From Streptomyces fulvoviolaceus (GTDB lineage: Bacteria; Actinomycetota; Actinomycetes; Streptomycetales; Streptomycetaceae): a DNA stretch of 64,000 nucleotides. The notes under the pieces were generated by a model. The model searched no databases, was not told where the DNA came from, and saw only the letters and a program-made list of their open reading frames with translations. Made by a program: the position numbers and the translations under genes. The DNA lies in NCBI RefSeq assembly GCF_000718165.1, contig NZ_JOEY01000019.1, forward strand, positions 99,842-163,841. Direction: 5' to 3'. Of the stretch, positions 48,228 to 58,350 are shown in pieces. How positions within the stretch are numbered: the first letter of the stretch is position 1; each line of letters opens with the position of its first letter.

Positions 48228-49756
48228 ACGATCGCTCCCTCGTCCACCGTGGGGCTCGGCGCCTGGGCCTCCTGCTCGCGGACGCGCCCGCGCCGCAGGG
48301 CGAGGGTGCCGAGGAAGCCGAGCGCGAGGGCGGCCAGGACGCCGAGGTTGGCGTACGCCCAGGCGCCGGTCTTGCCGCCGAGGCCGAACGGGCCGAGCAG
48401 ATAGCCCTGCCACTCCAGCCAGCTCGCGGCCGAGTTGGTGACCATGCCCCAGCCGAGGGCGGTGGCGGCGAGGGTGAGCAGCAGCGGGGTGGGCGGTACG
48501 TCGCCGTAGCGGCCGCGTGGGCGGTAGAGGTCGGCCTCGTCGTAGTCGCGGCGGCGCAGGGCCAGGTCGGCGAGCATGATGCCGCACCAGGCGGCGATGG
48601 GGACGCCGAGGGTGGTCAGGAAGCCCATGAACTGGCCGAGGAAGTCGTCGGCGACGAACACGATGTAGATCGAGCCCGCGATCATCAGGACGCCGTCGAC
48701 GAGTGCGGCCAGGTAGCGGGGAATGCGCAGGCCGGCGGAGAGCAGGGCGAGTCCGGAGGAGTAGATGTCGAGGACGGCTCCGCCGACCAGGCCGAGGACC
48801 GCGACCACGGCGAACGGGACCAGGAACCAGGTGGGCAGGATCGTGGTGAGCGCGCCGATCGGGTCGGCGGCGACGGCCGCGTTGAGCTTGCTGGACGAGC
48901 CGGCCAGCAGCAGTCCGAAGACCAGCAGGAGCAGGGGTGCCACGGAGGCGCCGAAGGCGGTCCAGCCGACCACGCCCCGGCCGGACGAGGTGCGCGGCAG
49001 ATAGCGGGAGTAGTCGGCGGCGGCGTTGACCCAGCCGAGGCCGAAGCCGGTCATCATGAAGACCAGCGCGCCGATGAACTCCTGGGCGGAGCCCGCCGGG
49101 AGGGCGCTGACGGTGCTCCAGTGGATGTGGTCGGCGACGAGCGCGATGTAGACCACGGTGAGCACGCCCGTCACCACGGTGATCACGGTCTGCAGGCGCA
49201 TGATCAGGTCGAAGCCCATCACGCCGCCGACGACGGTGAGCCCGGCGACCACGATCAGGGCGACCACCTGGGTCCCGGTACCGCCGCCCCAGCCGAGCCG
49301 GCCGAACACGGTCGCGGTGGCCATGGTGGCGAGGGCACACAGCACGGTCTCCCAGCCGACGGTGAGGACCCAGGAGACCACCGACGGGAGGCGGTTGCCG
49401 CGCACGCCGTAGGCGGCGCGGCTGAGCACCATCGTCGGCGCCGAGCCGCGCTTGCCGGCGACCGCGACGAAACCGCACAACAGGAACGAGAAGACGATGC
49501 CGATCACTCCGGCGACCAGCGCCTGCCAGAAGGAGATCCCGAACCCGAGCGCGAAGGCCCCGTAACTCAGGCCGAGGATCGAGACGTTGGCCCCGAACCA
49601 CGGCCAGAACAGCGTCCGCGGGGTGCCCTTGCGCTCGGCGTCACCGATCACGTCGAGCCCGTGCGTCTCCAACTGGAGCTGCCGGCCCGCGGATCTGCCG
49701 TCCTGGGAATGCGAAGAGTCCGCTGTCGAAGAGTCCGATGTCGAGGAGTCCACCAT
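48224..49756 (-). CDS. NCS1-family permease (purine/cytosine/thiamine type)
   Basis: A 510-residue 12-helix permease of the NCS1 family. Hallmarks are PRTLFWPWFGANVSILGLSY at helix 1, SRAAYGVRGNRLPSVVSWVL and FGLGWVNAAADYSRYLPR. The extreme N-terminus is Asp/Ser/Thr-rich (MVDSSTSDSSTADSS), encoded by three tandem 15-bp units. NCS1 carriers import nucleobases and related N-heterocycles. With the downstream amidase-type hydrolase and flavin monooxygenase this suggests breakdown of an unnamed heterocycle. Confidence 0.88.
   Translation of the reverse strand: MVDSSTSDSSTADSSHSQDGRSAGRQLQLETHGLDVIGDAERKGTPRTLFWPWFGANVSILGLSYGAFALGFGISFWQALVAGVIGIVFSFLLCGFVAVAGKRGSAPTMVLSRAAYGVRGNRLPSVVSWVLTVGWETVLCALATMATATVFGRLGWGGGTGTQVVALIVVAGLTVVGGVMGFDLIMRLQTVITVVTGVLTVVYIALVADHIHWSTVSALPAGSAQEFIGALVFMMTGFGLGWVNAAADYSRYLPRTSSGRGVVGWTAFGASVAPLLLLVFGLLLAGSSSKLNAAVAADPIGALTTILPTWFLVPFAVVAVLGLVGGAVLDIYSSGLALLSAGLRIPRYLAALVDGVLMIAGSIYIVFVADDFLGQFMGFLTTLGVPIAAWCGIMLADLALRRRDYDEADLYRPRGRYGDVPPTPLLLTLAATALGWGMVTNSAASWLEWQGYLLGPFGLGGKTGAWAYANLGVLAALALGFLGTLALRRGRVREQEAQAPSPTVDEGAIV
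49705..49753. repeat. tandem 15-bp repeats in the permease N-terminus
   Basis: Three units of roughly GTCGAAGAGTCCGCT (second GTCGAAGAGTCCGAT, third GTCGAGGAGTCCACC) follow each other in frame and encode the repeated D-S-S-T/S-x tail. The copies are nearly identical at wobble positions, so they look like recent slippage; unit number may vary between strains. Confidence 0.7.
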
Positions 49757-49828
49757 CGCCTGCCTGCCTGTCCGGAGGTGTCCGCTCGAAGCTAGGCAGA
49801 GCGCGGTGGGACGTCAAGAAACGACAGG

Positions 49829-50260
49829 TCAGCGCGCCCAGAACGGCAGCGGCGGACAGCTGTTGGCGCACGTGTAGGTGCCGGGCATCAGCAGGCCGGC
49901 GGCGTCCTCGTTGTTGTCGCCGCCCGCGAAGTGGACCTCCGGCACCCAGCCCCACCTGCCGTTGTCCGCCATCGTGCTGCCCCACCAGTAGTTCTCGGCG
50001 GCACCGTCCCGGTAGGTCTCGCCCTTCATCTCCGTGACGAACCACTTGGCGGCACCGCCCTGTTCGAGATGCCCAACCCCGCGGGTGAGGTTGCAGTACC
50101 TGACCTCGGTGTCCGGCCATGCCCGACCGGTGCTGGGGTCGGTCGGGTTCCTCTGGGTGGGGCTGTGGCAGGGGACGTTGTCGGTGGCGGGGGCCACGAG
50201 GCCTCAGATGACAGCGACCGCTACGGCGGCCGTGGCGAGTCCACGCTTGATGTGGATCAT
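49829..50260 (-). pseudogene. small secreted protein with an in-frame stop inside its signal peptide
   Basis: From ATG at 50260 the frame encodes MIHIKRGLATAAVAVAVI, a textbook signal-peptide start, then TGA at 50206-50204, then in the same frame GLVAPATDNVPCHS and about 115 further residues to 49829. Removing the stop gives an uninterrupted ~142-residue exported protein with a signal-peptidase-like VAPA site; the mature part has two likely disulphide Cys pairs and aromatic-rich segments (KWFVTEMKG, ENYWWGST, RWGWVPEVHF) reminiscent of SH3-like secreted proteins. The downstream part could only start at GTG 50197 without a signal. Nonsense mutation or a sequencing error are the two explanations. 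Confidence 0.72.
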
Positions 50261-50341
50261 GCCCTCGCCAACGGCCGCTTTCAGCGGGTGGTCACGGCCG
50301 GTGATACCGAATGCGGTGATGCGGATGCCCGGTCCACCTAT

Positions 50342-50376
50342 TACAGAGTCTTGACGGTACGGCGAAGAGTTGTAGA
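50342..50376 (+). promoter_or_regulatory. promoter/operator of the liv-type importer, motif shared with box operon
   Basis: TACAGA (50342-50347), 3 bp, TTGACG (50351-50356), 14 bp, TGTAGA (50371-50376). The outer arms TACA and TGTA are complementary. The identical arrangement TACAGA-N3-TTGACG-N14-TGTAGA occurs at 56614-56648 before boxC. TTGACG is a good -35 box, and TAGATT 16 bp later could be the -10 box. Confidence 0.75.
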
Positions 50377-50420
50377 TTCTGGCGGCATCCTGCACACCCC
50401 GGCCCACCTCAGGAGCTGTC

Positions 50421-51620
50421 ATGGGTGCTGTCTCTGCCTTCTCTCTGAACAGAACGATCGCCGGACTCGCCCTGGGTGCCCTCCTGCTGACGGGTTGTGG
50501 GTCGAGCCTCGACGAGAACGGCGGGAACGGGTCCGGAGACGGCCGGTCCGACGGCACGGTCAAGATCGGGCTGCTGGTACCGCTGTCGGGCGTCTACGCA
50601 CCGATCGGCGAAGACCTGCGCGACGGCTTTCAGCTCTACCTCGACGAGCACGACGGCAAGCTCGGCGGGCGCGACGTCGAACTCGTGACCGCCGACGAGG
50701 GCGAGGGTCCGCAGACCGGCGTGCCCGCCGCTCAGAAACTCGTCACCCAGGACCGGGTCACCGCGGTCGCCGGGGTGGTCAACTCGGCCACCGCACTGGG
50801 TCTGCGCGACTTCTTCGACGAGTCCGAGAAGCCGTTGCTGATCGCCAACGCCGGAGCCGACGACATCACCGGGACCCGCAAGTCCGACTACGTGTGGCGT
50901 ACGAGTTTCAGCAACGGCAAGGTGTCCGCCGCACTGGGCCCGACCGTCGCCGAGGAGGCCGAGGGAAGCGTCTACCTCATCGCCGCCGACTACGCCGCCG
51001 GCAAGGAGATGGTCGCGGGGTTCCGCAAGACCTTCGAGGCCGCCGGCGGCAAGGTCGCGGGTGAGAAGTACACCCCCTTCGGTACGACCCAGGACTTCCA
51101 GCCCTACCTGTCGGCCATCCGCAAGTCCGGCGCAAAGGCCGTGTTCGCCTTCTACGCCGGCGCCGAGGCGGTGAGCTTCGTCAAGCAGTACAAGCAGTTC
51201 GGGCTCGCCGGCCGGACACCGCTGTACGGCACCGGTTTCCTCACCGAGGGCGGGGTGCTCGCCGCACAGGGCACGGCCGCGGTCGGCGTGAAGACCTCCC
51301 TGCACTACTCGACCCAACTGGACAGCGCACGGAACAAGGAGTTCGTGGACGCCTACACCGAGAAGGCCGGGAAGTCACCGACGGTCTACGCCGTGCAGGG
51401 GTACGACACCGCCGGAGTCCTCGACACGGCGCTGGCCGAGGCGAGTGGCGACAGCGGTAAGGCACTGGTCGAGGCACTGAGGGGCATCGGTTCGATCAAC
51501 AGCCCCCGGGGCACCTGGAAGTTCGACGCCGACCACAACGCGGAGCAGACGTACTACCTGCGCGAGGTCCGTGCCGAGGCGGGCACGGCCGTCAACACGG
51601 TGCTCGGCGAGCTGGGCTGA
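50421..51620 (+). CDS. branched-chain-type ABC transporter substrate-binding lipoprotein
   Basis: A 399-residue LivK-family lipoprotein: signal peptide with lipobox LTGC (Cys26), Gly/Ser/Asp linker, then a two-lobe type I binding fold (VKIGLLVPLSGVYAPIGED; VTAVAGVVNSATALGLRDFF; AVYAVQGYDTAGVLDTALAE). Several such importers carry aromatic acids rather than amino acids; the promoter shared with the box operon suggests an aromatic ligand here. It is the first gene of a six-gene operon. Confidence 0.9.
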   Translation: MGAVSAFSLNRTIAGLALGALLLTGCGSSLDENGGNGSGDGRSDGTVKIGLLVPLSGVYAPIGEDLRDGFQLYLDEHDGKLGGRDVELVTADEGEGPQTGVPAAQKLVTQDRVTAVAGVVNSATALGLRDFFDESEKPLLIANAGADDITGTRKSDYVWRTSFSNGKVSAALGPTVAEEAEGSVYLIAADYAAGKEMVAGFRKTFEAAGGKVAGEKYTPFGTTQDFQPYLSAIRKSGAKAVFAFYAGAEAVSFVKQYKQFGLAGRTPLYGTGFLTEGGVLAAQGTAAVGVKTSLHYSTQLDSARNKEFVDAYTEKAGKSPTVYAVQGYDTAGVLDTALAEASGDSGKALVEALRGIGSINSPRGTWKFDADHNAEQTYYLREVRAEAGTAVNTVLGELG

Positions 51621-51630
51621 GCGGGCCGGG

Positions 51631-52503
51631 ATGACTACCTATCTGGTGAGCGTCCTCAACGGGCTGGCGATGGGCTCCCTGTTGTTCGCGATCGCGCTGG
51701 GCCTGTCCCTGGTGTTCGGCATGATGGACGTGCTGAACCTCGCCCATGGCGCGGTCTACCTGGTCGGTGCCTATGTCGCGGTGGCACTGGTCGGAGACGG
51801 TGCGGGGGTGGCGCCCTTCGTCCTGTCCGTGCTGGCCGCCGCCGTGGCCGGGGCCCTGCTCGGCGGCCTGCTGGCCACGTTGACGCGGGCCACGCCCCAC
51901 CACCTCGACCAGGCCCTGCTCACGCTCGGCGTGGCCCTGGTGGTCGCCGAAGTACTGTCGGCGGCCTTCGGCAACGACGTGCACTCCATCGCCGCCCCCG
52001 CGCCGGTCGGCGGCGGCGTCACGGTGCTCGGCGAGACGTACCCGGTCTACCGGTTGCTGGTGATCGGGTTCGGCGCCGTGCTCGCGGTGGCCGTGTACGT
52101 CCTGGTGGAGCGCAGCCCGCTGGGCTCGCTCATCCGCGCCACCGTCGCCGACCGCGCCATGGTCGCCGCGCTCGGCGTCAACACCGGCCGGGTGCTGGTC
52201 GGGGTCTTCGCGGCGGGGGCGGCGCTGGCCGCGGTCGGCGGCGTCCTGGCCGGCCCGATCCTGGGCGCCCAGCCCGGCCTGGACGAGAAGGTGCTGCTGC
52301 TCGCGCTGGTCGTGGTGGTGATCGGCGGCCTGGGCTCGGTCCGTGGCGCGCTGCTCGGCGCCGTACTGATCGGACAGGTGCAGGCGCTCGGGACCGCACT
52401 GCTGCCGGAGTACGCGCCGTTCCTCGTCTTCGCGGCGATGGCCCTGGTCCTCCTGCTGCGGCCGGCGGGTCTGCTCCCCGCGCGGTCGGCGGTGCACGCG
52501 TGA
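51631..52503 (+). CDS. branched-chain-type ABC permease, LivH-like
   Basis: A 290-residue permease with about eight hydrophobic helices. The LivH hallmarks are GLSLVFGMMDVLNLAHGAVY near the N-terminus and RATVADRAMVAALGVNTGRV (EAA-like loop, about residues 168-187), and GGLGSVRGALLGAVLIG near the end. It forms the membrane channel with the next gene, which overlaps its stop (GTGA). Confidence 0.92.
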   Translation: MTTYLVSVLNGLAMGSLLFAIALGLSLVFGMMDVLNLAHGAVYLVGAYVAVALVGDGAGVAPFVLSVLAAAVAGALLGGLLATLTRATPHHLDQALLTLGVALVVAEVLSAAFGNDVHSIAAPAPVGGGVTVLGETYPVYRLLVIGFGAVLAVAVYVLVERSPLGSLIRATVADRAMVAALGVNTGRVLVGVFAAGAALAAVGGVLAGPILGAQPGLDEKVLLLALVVVVIGGLGSVRGALLGAVLIGQVQALGTALLPEYAPFLVFAAMALVLLLRPAGLLPARSAVHA

Positions 52504-53543
52504 AGGCGGCCAAGGCGATGCTCGACGGCACAACACCCGCCGTGGAACCCCTGCGGACCGGCACCGCCGACGGCGCCGACCGGCCGGGGCGCCGACGGGC
52601 CGTGGTCACCGTCGCGGTCGTCGCGCTGCTGGCGGCGACCCCGCTGTTCCTCGGCCCGTATCCGGTGACGGCGATGACCCGGATGCTCGCGTTCGCGGTG
52701 CTCGTGCTCGGCGTCGACCTGCTGACCGGTGTCACCGGGCTGCCTTCGCTGGGGCAGGCGGCGTACTTCGGTGTCGGCGCCTACACGGCGGTGCTGATCG
52801 GGATCCACCTCACGCCGGACGCGATGGTGCAGGCGCTGGGGGGCCTCGTCATGGGCCTGGTGGCGGCCGCGGTCACCGGATGGGTCGCCGTACGCGCCCG
52901 CGGCATCGTGTTCCTCATGCTCACCCTGGCGATCGGCGAGTCGGTGCACCAGCTGGCCGGCACCTGGTCGACCGTGGGCGGCAGCAACGGGCTTGCCGGG
53001 ATGCCCCCGATCAGCCTGTTCGGGGGTCCACCGCTGACGGCCGCGGGGTTCGTGTACTGGTGGGTGCTCGCCGTGGCGGTCCTGGTGTTCGCGGGGGTGG
53101 CGCTGGTCGTCCGTTCCCCGTACGGCAGGACGCTGCGCGGAATCCGCGACAACGAGGCCCGGATGCGGGCGCTCGGCTACCGCCCGGCACTCGCGAGGTA
53201 CGGCGTCTTCTGTCTGGCCGGTGCCGTCGCGGGAGCGGGCGGTGCCCTGTGGGCGCAGCAGGCCCGGTTCGTCTCGCCCGGTGACATGGGGTTCGAGGTC
53301 GCGGCACTGGCACTGCTCAGCGTGGTCGTCGGAGGTCCGGGCAGCCTGTGGGGGCCCTGTCTGGGCGCGGCGCTCGTCCTGCTCGTCCGCGACAACCTCT
53401 CCCCCTCGATCGGCGGCCACGGCCCACTGGTGCTGGGCACGGTGTTCATCGCCGTGGTCCTGCTGGCGCCGCGCGGCCTGGCCGGCCTCACGGGTGCCCG
53501 CATCCTCGCCGCCGCGCGCCGCCGTAAGGAGAACCCCTCATGA
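52500..53543 (+). CDS. branched-chain-type ABC permease, LivM-like
   Basis: A 347-residue permease with an extra ~35-residue cytosolic N-terminus. LivM features are GVTGLPSLGQAAYFGVGAYT, RARGIVFLMLTLAIGESVHQ and RTLRGIRDNEARMRALGYRP (coupling loop). It starts with GTG overlapping livH and overlaps livG by 4 bp. Confidence 0.92.
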   Translation: MKAAKAMLDGTTPAVEPLRTGTADGADRPGRRRAVVTVAVVALLAATPLFLGPYPVTAMTRMLAFAVLVLGVDLLTGVTGLPSLGQAAYFGVGAYTAVLIGIHLTPDAMVQALGGLVMGLVAAAVTGWVAVRARGIVFLMLTLAIGESVHQLAGTWSTVGGSNGLAGMPPISLFGGPPLTAAGFVYWWVLAVAVLVFAGVALVVRSPYGRTLRGIRDNEARMRALGYRPALARYGVFCLAGAVAGAGGALWAQQARFVSPGDMGFEVAALALLSVVVGGPGSLWGPCLGAALVLLVRDNLSPSIGGHGPLVLGTVFIAVVLLAPRGLAGLTGARILAAARRRKENPS

Positions 53544-54318
53544 CTCCCCTTCTGGAACTACGGGGGCTGACCCGCTCCTACGGCTCGCTCACGGCCGTCG
53601 ATCAGGTGGACCTGGCGATCACCCGGGGCGAGCGGCACGCGCTGATCGGGCCCAATGGAGCCGGGAAGTCGACCCTGTTCGCCACCGTGGCCGGAACGCT
53701 CCGCGCTTCGGGCGGGAGCATCCTGCTGAACGGGCAGGACGTCACCGCACTGCCGGAGGCGGAGCGGGCCCGGCGCGGCATGGTTCGCACCTACCAGCAC
53801 TCCAGCCTGTTCCTCGACTGCTCCGTACTGGACAACGTCGCGCTCGCCGTCCAGCGCGTCCATCGGGTGGCCCATCGCTGCGACCGCGCGGCACGGCGCT
53901 TTCGGCGCACCGAGGCCGAGGCGCGCCGCCATCTGGACTCGGTCGGGCTGTCCGGACGTACCCGGGACAAGGCGGCCGCGCTGTCCCACGGCGAGCGGCG
54001 GCAGCTCGAGGTCGCGATGGTGCTCGCCGCCGAACCCGCCCTGGTGATGTTCGACGAGCCCACCGCGGGGATGTCCGCCGCCGAGACCGAGCGGTTCGTG
54101 GCCCTGCTGGAACGTCTCCCCGAGGAGCTGACCGTCCTCGTCGTCGAGCACGACCTGGATGTGGTGTTCCGCCTCGCCCGCCGGGTCACGGTGCTGCACC
54201 TGGGCCGGGTCCTCGCCTCCGGACCGCCGCAGGAGATCCGGGCCGACGAGGAGGTCCGGCGGGCCTATCTCGGCGCGGCCAGGACCGAGGACCTGTTCAC
54301 CGAGGCCGGAGGACCAGG

Positions 54319-54322
<4 letters not shown>
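53540..54322 (+). CDS. branched-chain-type ABC ATPase, LivG-like
   Basis: A 260-residue ATPase: Walker A GPNGAGKST (about residues 37-45), the LivG-type Q-loop MVRTYQHSSLF, signature LSHGERRQL, Walker B LVMFDEPTAGMS and switch His in VVEHDLDVV. LSHGE in place of LSGGQ is common in LivG. It energises uptake together with the next gene. Confidence 0.93.
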
Positions 54323-55029
<707 letters not shown>

Positions 55030-55098
55030 CCCGGACGTACGAGCCGTGGTCGGAGATGTGCCCCTGCCCACGGTCCGCCGAGAGAGGGAGCAGAGTCG

Positions 55099-56610
55099 AT
55101 GCAACCGTCCCGTTCGTGGTGTGCCGTCCTGTCCGGCCTCGTCCTCACGATCGGCCTGACCGTCCTGGCCCCGGCAAGTCGTGCCGTCTCGGCGCCCGGT
55201 GATCCGGTCAGATCCTGCGCGAGCCTGACCGAGCTGACCTTCTCCGACGGCACCCGGGTCACCGGCGCCGAGGAGACGGCCGCGATCTGCCACGTACGGC
55301 TGCTCGTACCCGGCAGCATCAACATCGCGGTCTCCCTGCCGAGGCACGACTGGAACGGACGTTTCCAGGGCGTCGGAGGCGGCGGTTACGCGGGCGTCCT
55401 CACGCCACCCGACGACGCCGCGGCAGCGGGTTACGCCGCGGCGGCCACGGACACCGGCCACACCGGATCCCCGCTGTCCGGCGCCTGGGCATGGTCGCCG
55501 ACCGGGATGAAGCAGGACCTGATCACCGACTTCGCCCGGCGTTCGGTCCACGAGATGACCCTCAAGGGCAAGACGGTGACCCGGGCCTACTACGGCCGCC
55601 CGGCCGCCCACTCCTACTGGAACGGCTGCTCCACCGGCGGCAGGCAGGGCCTGATGGAGGCCCAGCGCCACCCGGAGGACTACGACGGCATCCTCTCCGC
55701 GGCACCCGCCATCAACTGGGACCGGTTCATCCCCTCGGAGTTGTGGCCGCAGATCGTGATGCGGGAGAGCGGCCACGTGGTCGCCCCATGCGTCTTCGAG
55801 GCGGTCGAGGAAGCGGTCGTCGCCGCCTGCGACGCCAAGGACGGCGTGCCGGACGGAATCGTGGATCCCCGGACCTGCCGCTTCGATCCCTCGGTGCTGA
55901 TCGGCAAGGAGACACCCTGCGGCACCATCACCGCCGAGGACGCGGCCGTCGTCGAGAAGATCTGGCAGGGACCGCGTCGACAGGACGGCTCCTTCCTCTG
56001 GTACGGCCTGGAGCCGGGCGCCCCGTTCACCGGACTCGCCGGCAGCACCTCCGCGCTGGAACCCGAACCCTTCCCGATCACGGCCGACTGGTTCCGCTGG
56101 TGGCTGGCCAAGGACCCGGACTTCGACTGGCGTACCGTCACCACGGCCGACTTCGCCGACTATTTCGACCGGTCCCGGGCCGAGTACCACGACGTTCTCG
56201 GCACCGACGACCCCGACCTCGGCGCCTTCCGGAACGGTGGCGGCAAGCTGATCCTCTGGCACGGGTGGGCCGACGAGCTGATCTTCCCGCAGGGCACCAT
56301 CGACTACTACCAGCGTCTGACCTCCGCGATGGGCGGGCCGCACCGCACCGAGCAGTTCGCCCGGCTGTTCATGGCGCCCGGCGTCGAGCACTGCAACGGC
56401 GGCCCCGGCGCCGCTCCCGTCGATCCGCTCGCCGCGCTGGTGAAGTGGGTCGAGGACGGCAAGGCCCCGAAGACCCTGGCCGGCCGGAACGGGGACCTCA
56501 CCCGGCCGCTGTGCCTCTGGCCCACCGTCCCCCGCTACACCGGTCACGGAAGTACGGACGACGCAACGAACTTCCGCTGCGCCGCGACCTATGGCCCACA
56601 GCGCCAATAG
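55099..56610 (+). CDS. secreted tannase/feruloyl esterase family protein
   Basis: A 503-residue exported hydrolase with a signal peptide (LVLTIGLTVLAPASRAVSA). The nucleophile Ser is in WNGCSTGGRQGLME (about residue 178), the acid Asp in LWHGWADELIFPQ (about residue 392) and the His in MAPGVEHCNGG (about residue 436); the adjacent Cys residues (GCS and HCN) fit the paired Cys of fungal tannase-like enzymes. It would release aromatic acids from plant esters outside the cell, supplying the adjacent importer and box pathway. GGGAG precedes the ATG. Confidence 0.9.
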   Translation: MQPSRSWCAVLSGLVLTIGLTVLAPASRAVSAPGDPVRSCASLTELTFSDGTRVTGAEETAAICHVRLLVPGSINIAVSLPRHDWNGRFQGVGGGGYAGVLTPPDDAAAAGYAAAATDTGHTGSPLSGAWAWSPTGMKQDLITDFARRSVHEMTLKGKTVTRAYYGRPAAHSYWNGCSTGGRQGLMEAQRHPEDYDGILSAAPAINWDRFIPSELWPQIVMRESGHVVAPCVFEAVEEAVVAACDAKDGVPDGIVDPRTCRFDPSVLIGKETPCGTITAEDAAVVEKIWQGPRRQDGSFLWYGLEPGAPFTGLAGSTSALEPEPFPITADWFRWWLAKDPDFDWRTVTTADFADYFDRSRAEYHDVLGTDDPDLGAFRNGGGKLILWHGWADELIFPQGTIDYYQRLTSAMGGPHRTEQFARLFMAPGVEHCNGGPGAAPVDPLAALVKWVEDGKAPKTLAGRNGDLTRPLCLWPTVPRYTGHGSTDDATNFRCAATYGPQRQ

Positions 56611-56613
56611 TTC

Positions 56614-56648
56614 TACAGAACCTTGACGCACAACGGAAACCCTGTAGA
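56614..56648 (+). promoter_or_regulatory. promoter/operator of the box operon, motif shared with liv importer
   Basis: TACAGA (56614-56619), 3 bp, TTGACG (56623-56628), 14 bp, TGTAGA (56643-56648), with the flanks CTACAG and CTGTAG fully complementary. Spacing is the same to the base as at 50342-50376, while the intervening bases mostly differ. It starts 3 bp after the esterase stop and lies 45 bp before boxC. Confidence 0.75.
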
Positions 56649-56693
56649 GGATGCCTGTATCGGTACCCGTGCTAGCGCGAGGAGGCGCTCGTC

Positions 56694-58346
56694 ATGGTGG
56701 TGGTGTCGTTCGACCGGAGCCCGGACGCATACCGGCACTGGAAGCTCAGCACGGACGGACCGGTGGCCTGGCTGGAGCTGGACGTCGACGAGCAGGGCGG
56801 CCTGGTGCCGGGCTACGAGCTGAAGCTCAACTCCTACGACCTGGGCGTGGACATCGAGTTGTACGACGCCCTGCAGCGCCTGCGGTTCGAGCATCCCGAG
56901 GTGCGGTCGGTGGTGGTGACCAGCGCCAAGGACAAGGTCTTCTGCGCCGGGGCCAACATCCGCATGCTGGCGGCCTCCGAGCACCACTGGAAGGTGAACT
57001 TCTGCAAGTTCACCAACGAGACCCGCAACAGCATGGAGGACGCCTCCGAGCACTCGGGGATCACCTTCATCGCCGCGGTCAACGGCTCCTGCGCGGGCGG
57101 CGGTTACGAGCTGGCGCTCGCCTGCGACCGCATCCTGCTGGTCGACGACAACTCCTCTTCGGTGGCCCTGCCCGAAGTCCCTCTGCTCGGCGTCCTGCCG
57201 GGCACCGGCGGGCTGACCCGCGTGGTCGACAAGCGCCGCGTCCGCAAGGACCTGGCCGACCTCTTCGCCACCCGCAGCGACGGCGTGCGGGGCAAGACGG
57301 CGGTGGACTGGCGGCTGGTCGACGAGGTCGTGCCGCGCCGGGAGTTCCGGGCGGTGGTCGAGCAGCGGGCCCTCGAGGCGGCCTCGGGGAGCACACGTCC
57401 GGCGGACGCCCGGGGTGTTCAACTGCCTCCACTGGAGCGGGAGATCAGCGAGGCGGGCATCGCCTACACATACGTACGCGCCGAGTACGACCGTCCGCTG
57501 AGCCTGGTCCGCATCACCGTACGAGGGCCCGACGAGGACGCCCCGTCCTCCCTGCACGCCCAGGGCGCCGACGGCTGGCTGCTGGCCATGACCCGCGAAC
57601 TGGACGACCTGATCCTGCGGCTGAGGACCAACGAGACCGAAATGGGCACCTGGGTGCTGCGCACGGAGGGCGACTCCGCACGCGTACTGGCCCACGAGCA
57701 GGCCCTGTTGAGCCCACAGGGCGACTGGTTCTCCAACGAGATCCTGCACTACTACAAACGCACGCTGAAACGCCTCGACGTCACCAGCCGCAGCCTCATC
57801 GCCCTGATAGAACCGGGAAGTTGCTTCGCGGGACTGCTGCTGGAGCTGGCCCTGGCCTGCGATCTGCAGTACATGCTGGACGGTCCGCCTATCGAGGACC
57901 CCGACAGCGACCTGCGCGCCCACCTCGCCCTCTCCGAGGCGAACTTCGGAGCCTTCCCGATGGGGAACGGCCTGACCCGCCTCCAGTCCCGCTTCTATCA
58001 GCAGGACGACCACCTCGACTGGCTGCGCCGCGAGGCCGGGCAGCCCCTGAGCCCCGCCCAGGCCCGCGAACTCGGCCTCGTCACCGACGCACCCGACGAC
58101 ATCGACTGGGAGGACGAGATCCGCATCGTCCTCGAAGGCCGGGCGGCGTTGAGCCCGGACGCCCTCACCGGCATGGAGGCCAATCACCGGTTCGTCGGCC
58201 CGGAGACCATCGAGACCAAGATCTTCGGCCGGCTCAGCGCCTGGCAGAACTGGATCTTCATACGCCCCAACGCCTCCGGCCCGGAAGGCGCGTTGCGCCG
58301 CTACGGCACCGGACAGAAGGCGGTCCACGACCGGAAGCGAGTGTGA
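56694..58346 (+). CDS. boxC: 2,3-epoxybenzoyl-CoA dihydrolase (BoxC)
   Basis: A 550-residue protein made of two crotonase-like halves. The N-terminal half carries the acyl-CoA oxyanion segments VFCAGANIRMLAASEHHWK and GSCAGGGYELALACDRILL; the second half contains EPGSCFAGLLLELALACDLQ and FGAFPMGNGLTRLQSRFYQQ. BoxC hydrolyses and ring-opens 2,3-epoxybenzoyl-CoA to the C6 semialdehyde plus formate. Length and layout match BoxC. The ATG has GAGGAGG 7 bp upstream, and boxB follows after 4 bp. Confidence 0.92.
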   Translation: MVVVSFDRSPDAYRHWKLSTDGPVAWLELDVDEQGGLVPGYELKLNSYDLGVDIELYDALQRLRFEHPEVRSVVVTSAKDKVFCAGANIRMLAASEHHWKVNFCKFTNETRNSMEDASEHSGITFIAAVNGSCAGGGYELALACDRILLVDDNSSSVALPEVPLLGVLPGTGGLTRVVDKRRVRKDLADLFATRSDGVRGKTAVDWRLVDEVVPRREFRAVVEQRALEAASGSTRPADARGVQLPPLEREISEAGIAYTYVRAEYDRPLSLVRITVRGPDEDAPSSLHAQGADGWLLAMTRELDDLILRLRTNETEMGTWVLRTEGDSARVLAHEQALLSPQGDWFSNEILHYYKRTLKRLDVTSRSLIALIEPGSCFAGLLLELALACDLQYMLDGPPIEDPDSDLRAHLALSEANFGAFPMGNGLTRLQSRFYQQDDHLDWLRREAGQPLSPAQARELGLVTDAPDDIDWEDEIRIVLEGRAALSPDALTGMEANHRFVGPETIETKIFGRLSAWQNWIFIRPNASGPEGALRRYGTGQKAVHDRKRV

Positions 58347-58350
58347 GCCG

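Noticed and set aside
49829..50260. UGA in the signal peptide read as selenocysteine
   Set aside because: The codon lies in the hydrophobic signal segment, not at an active site, and no suitable downstream hairpin or selenocysteine context is evident.
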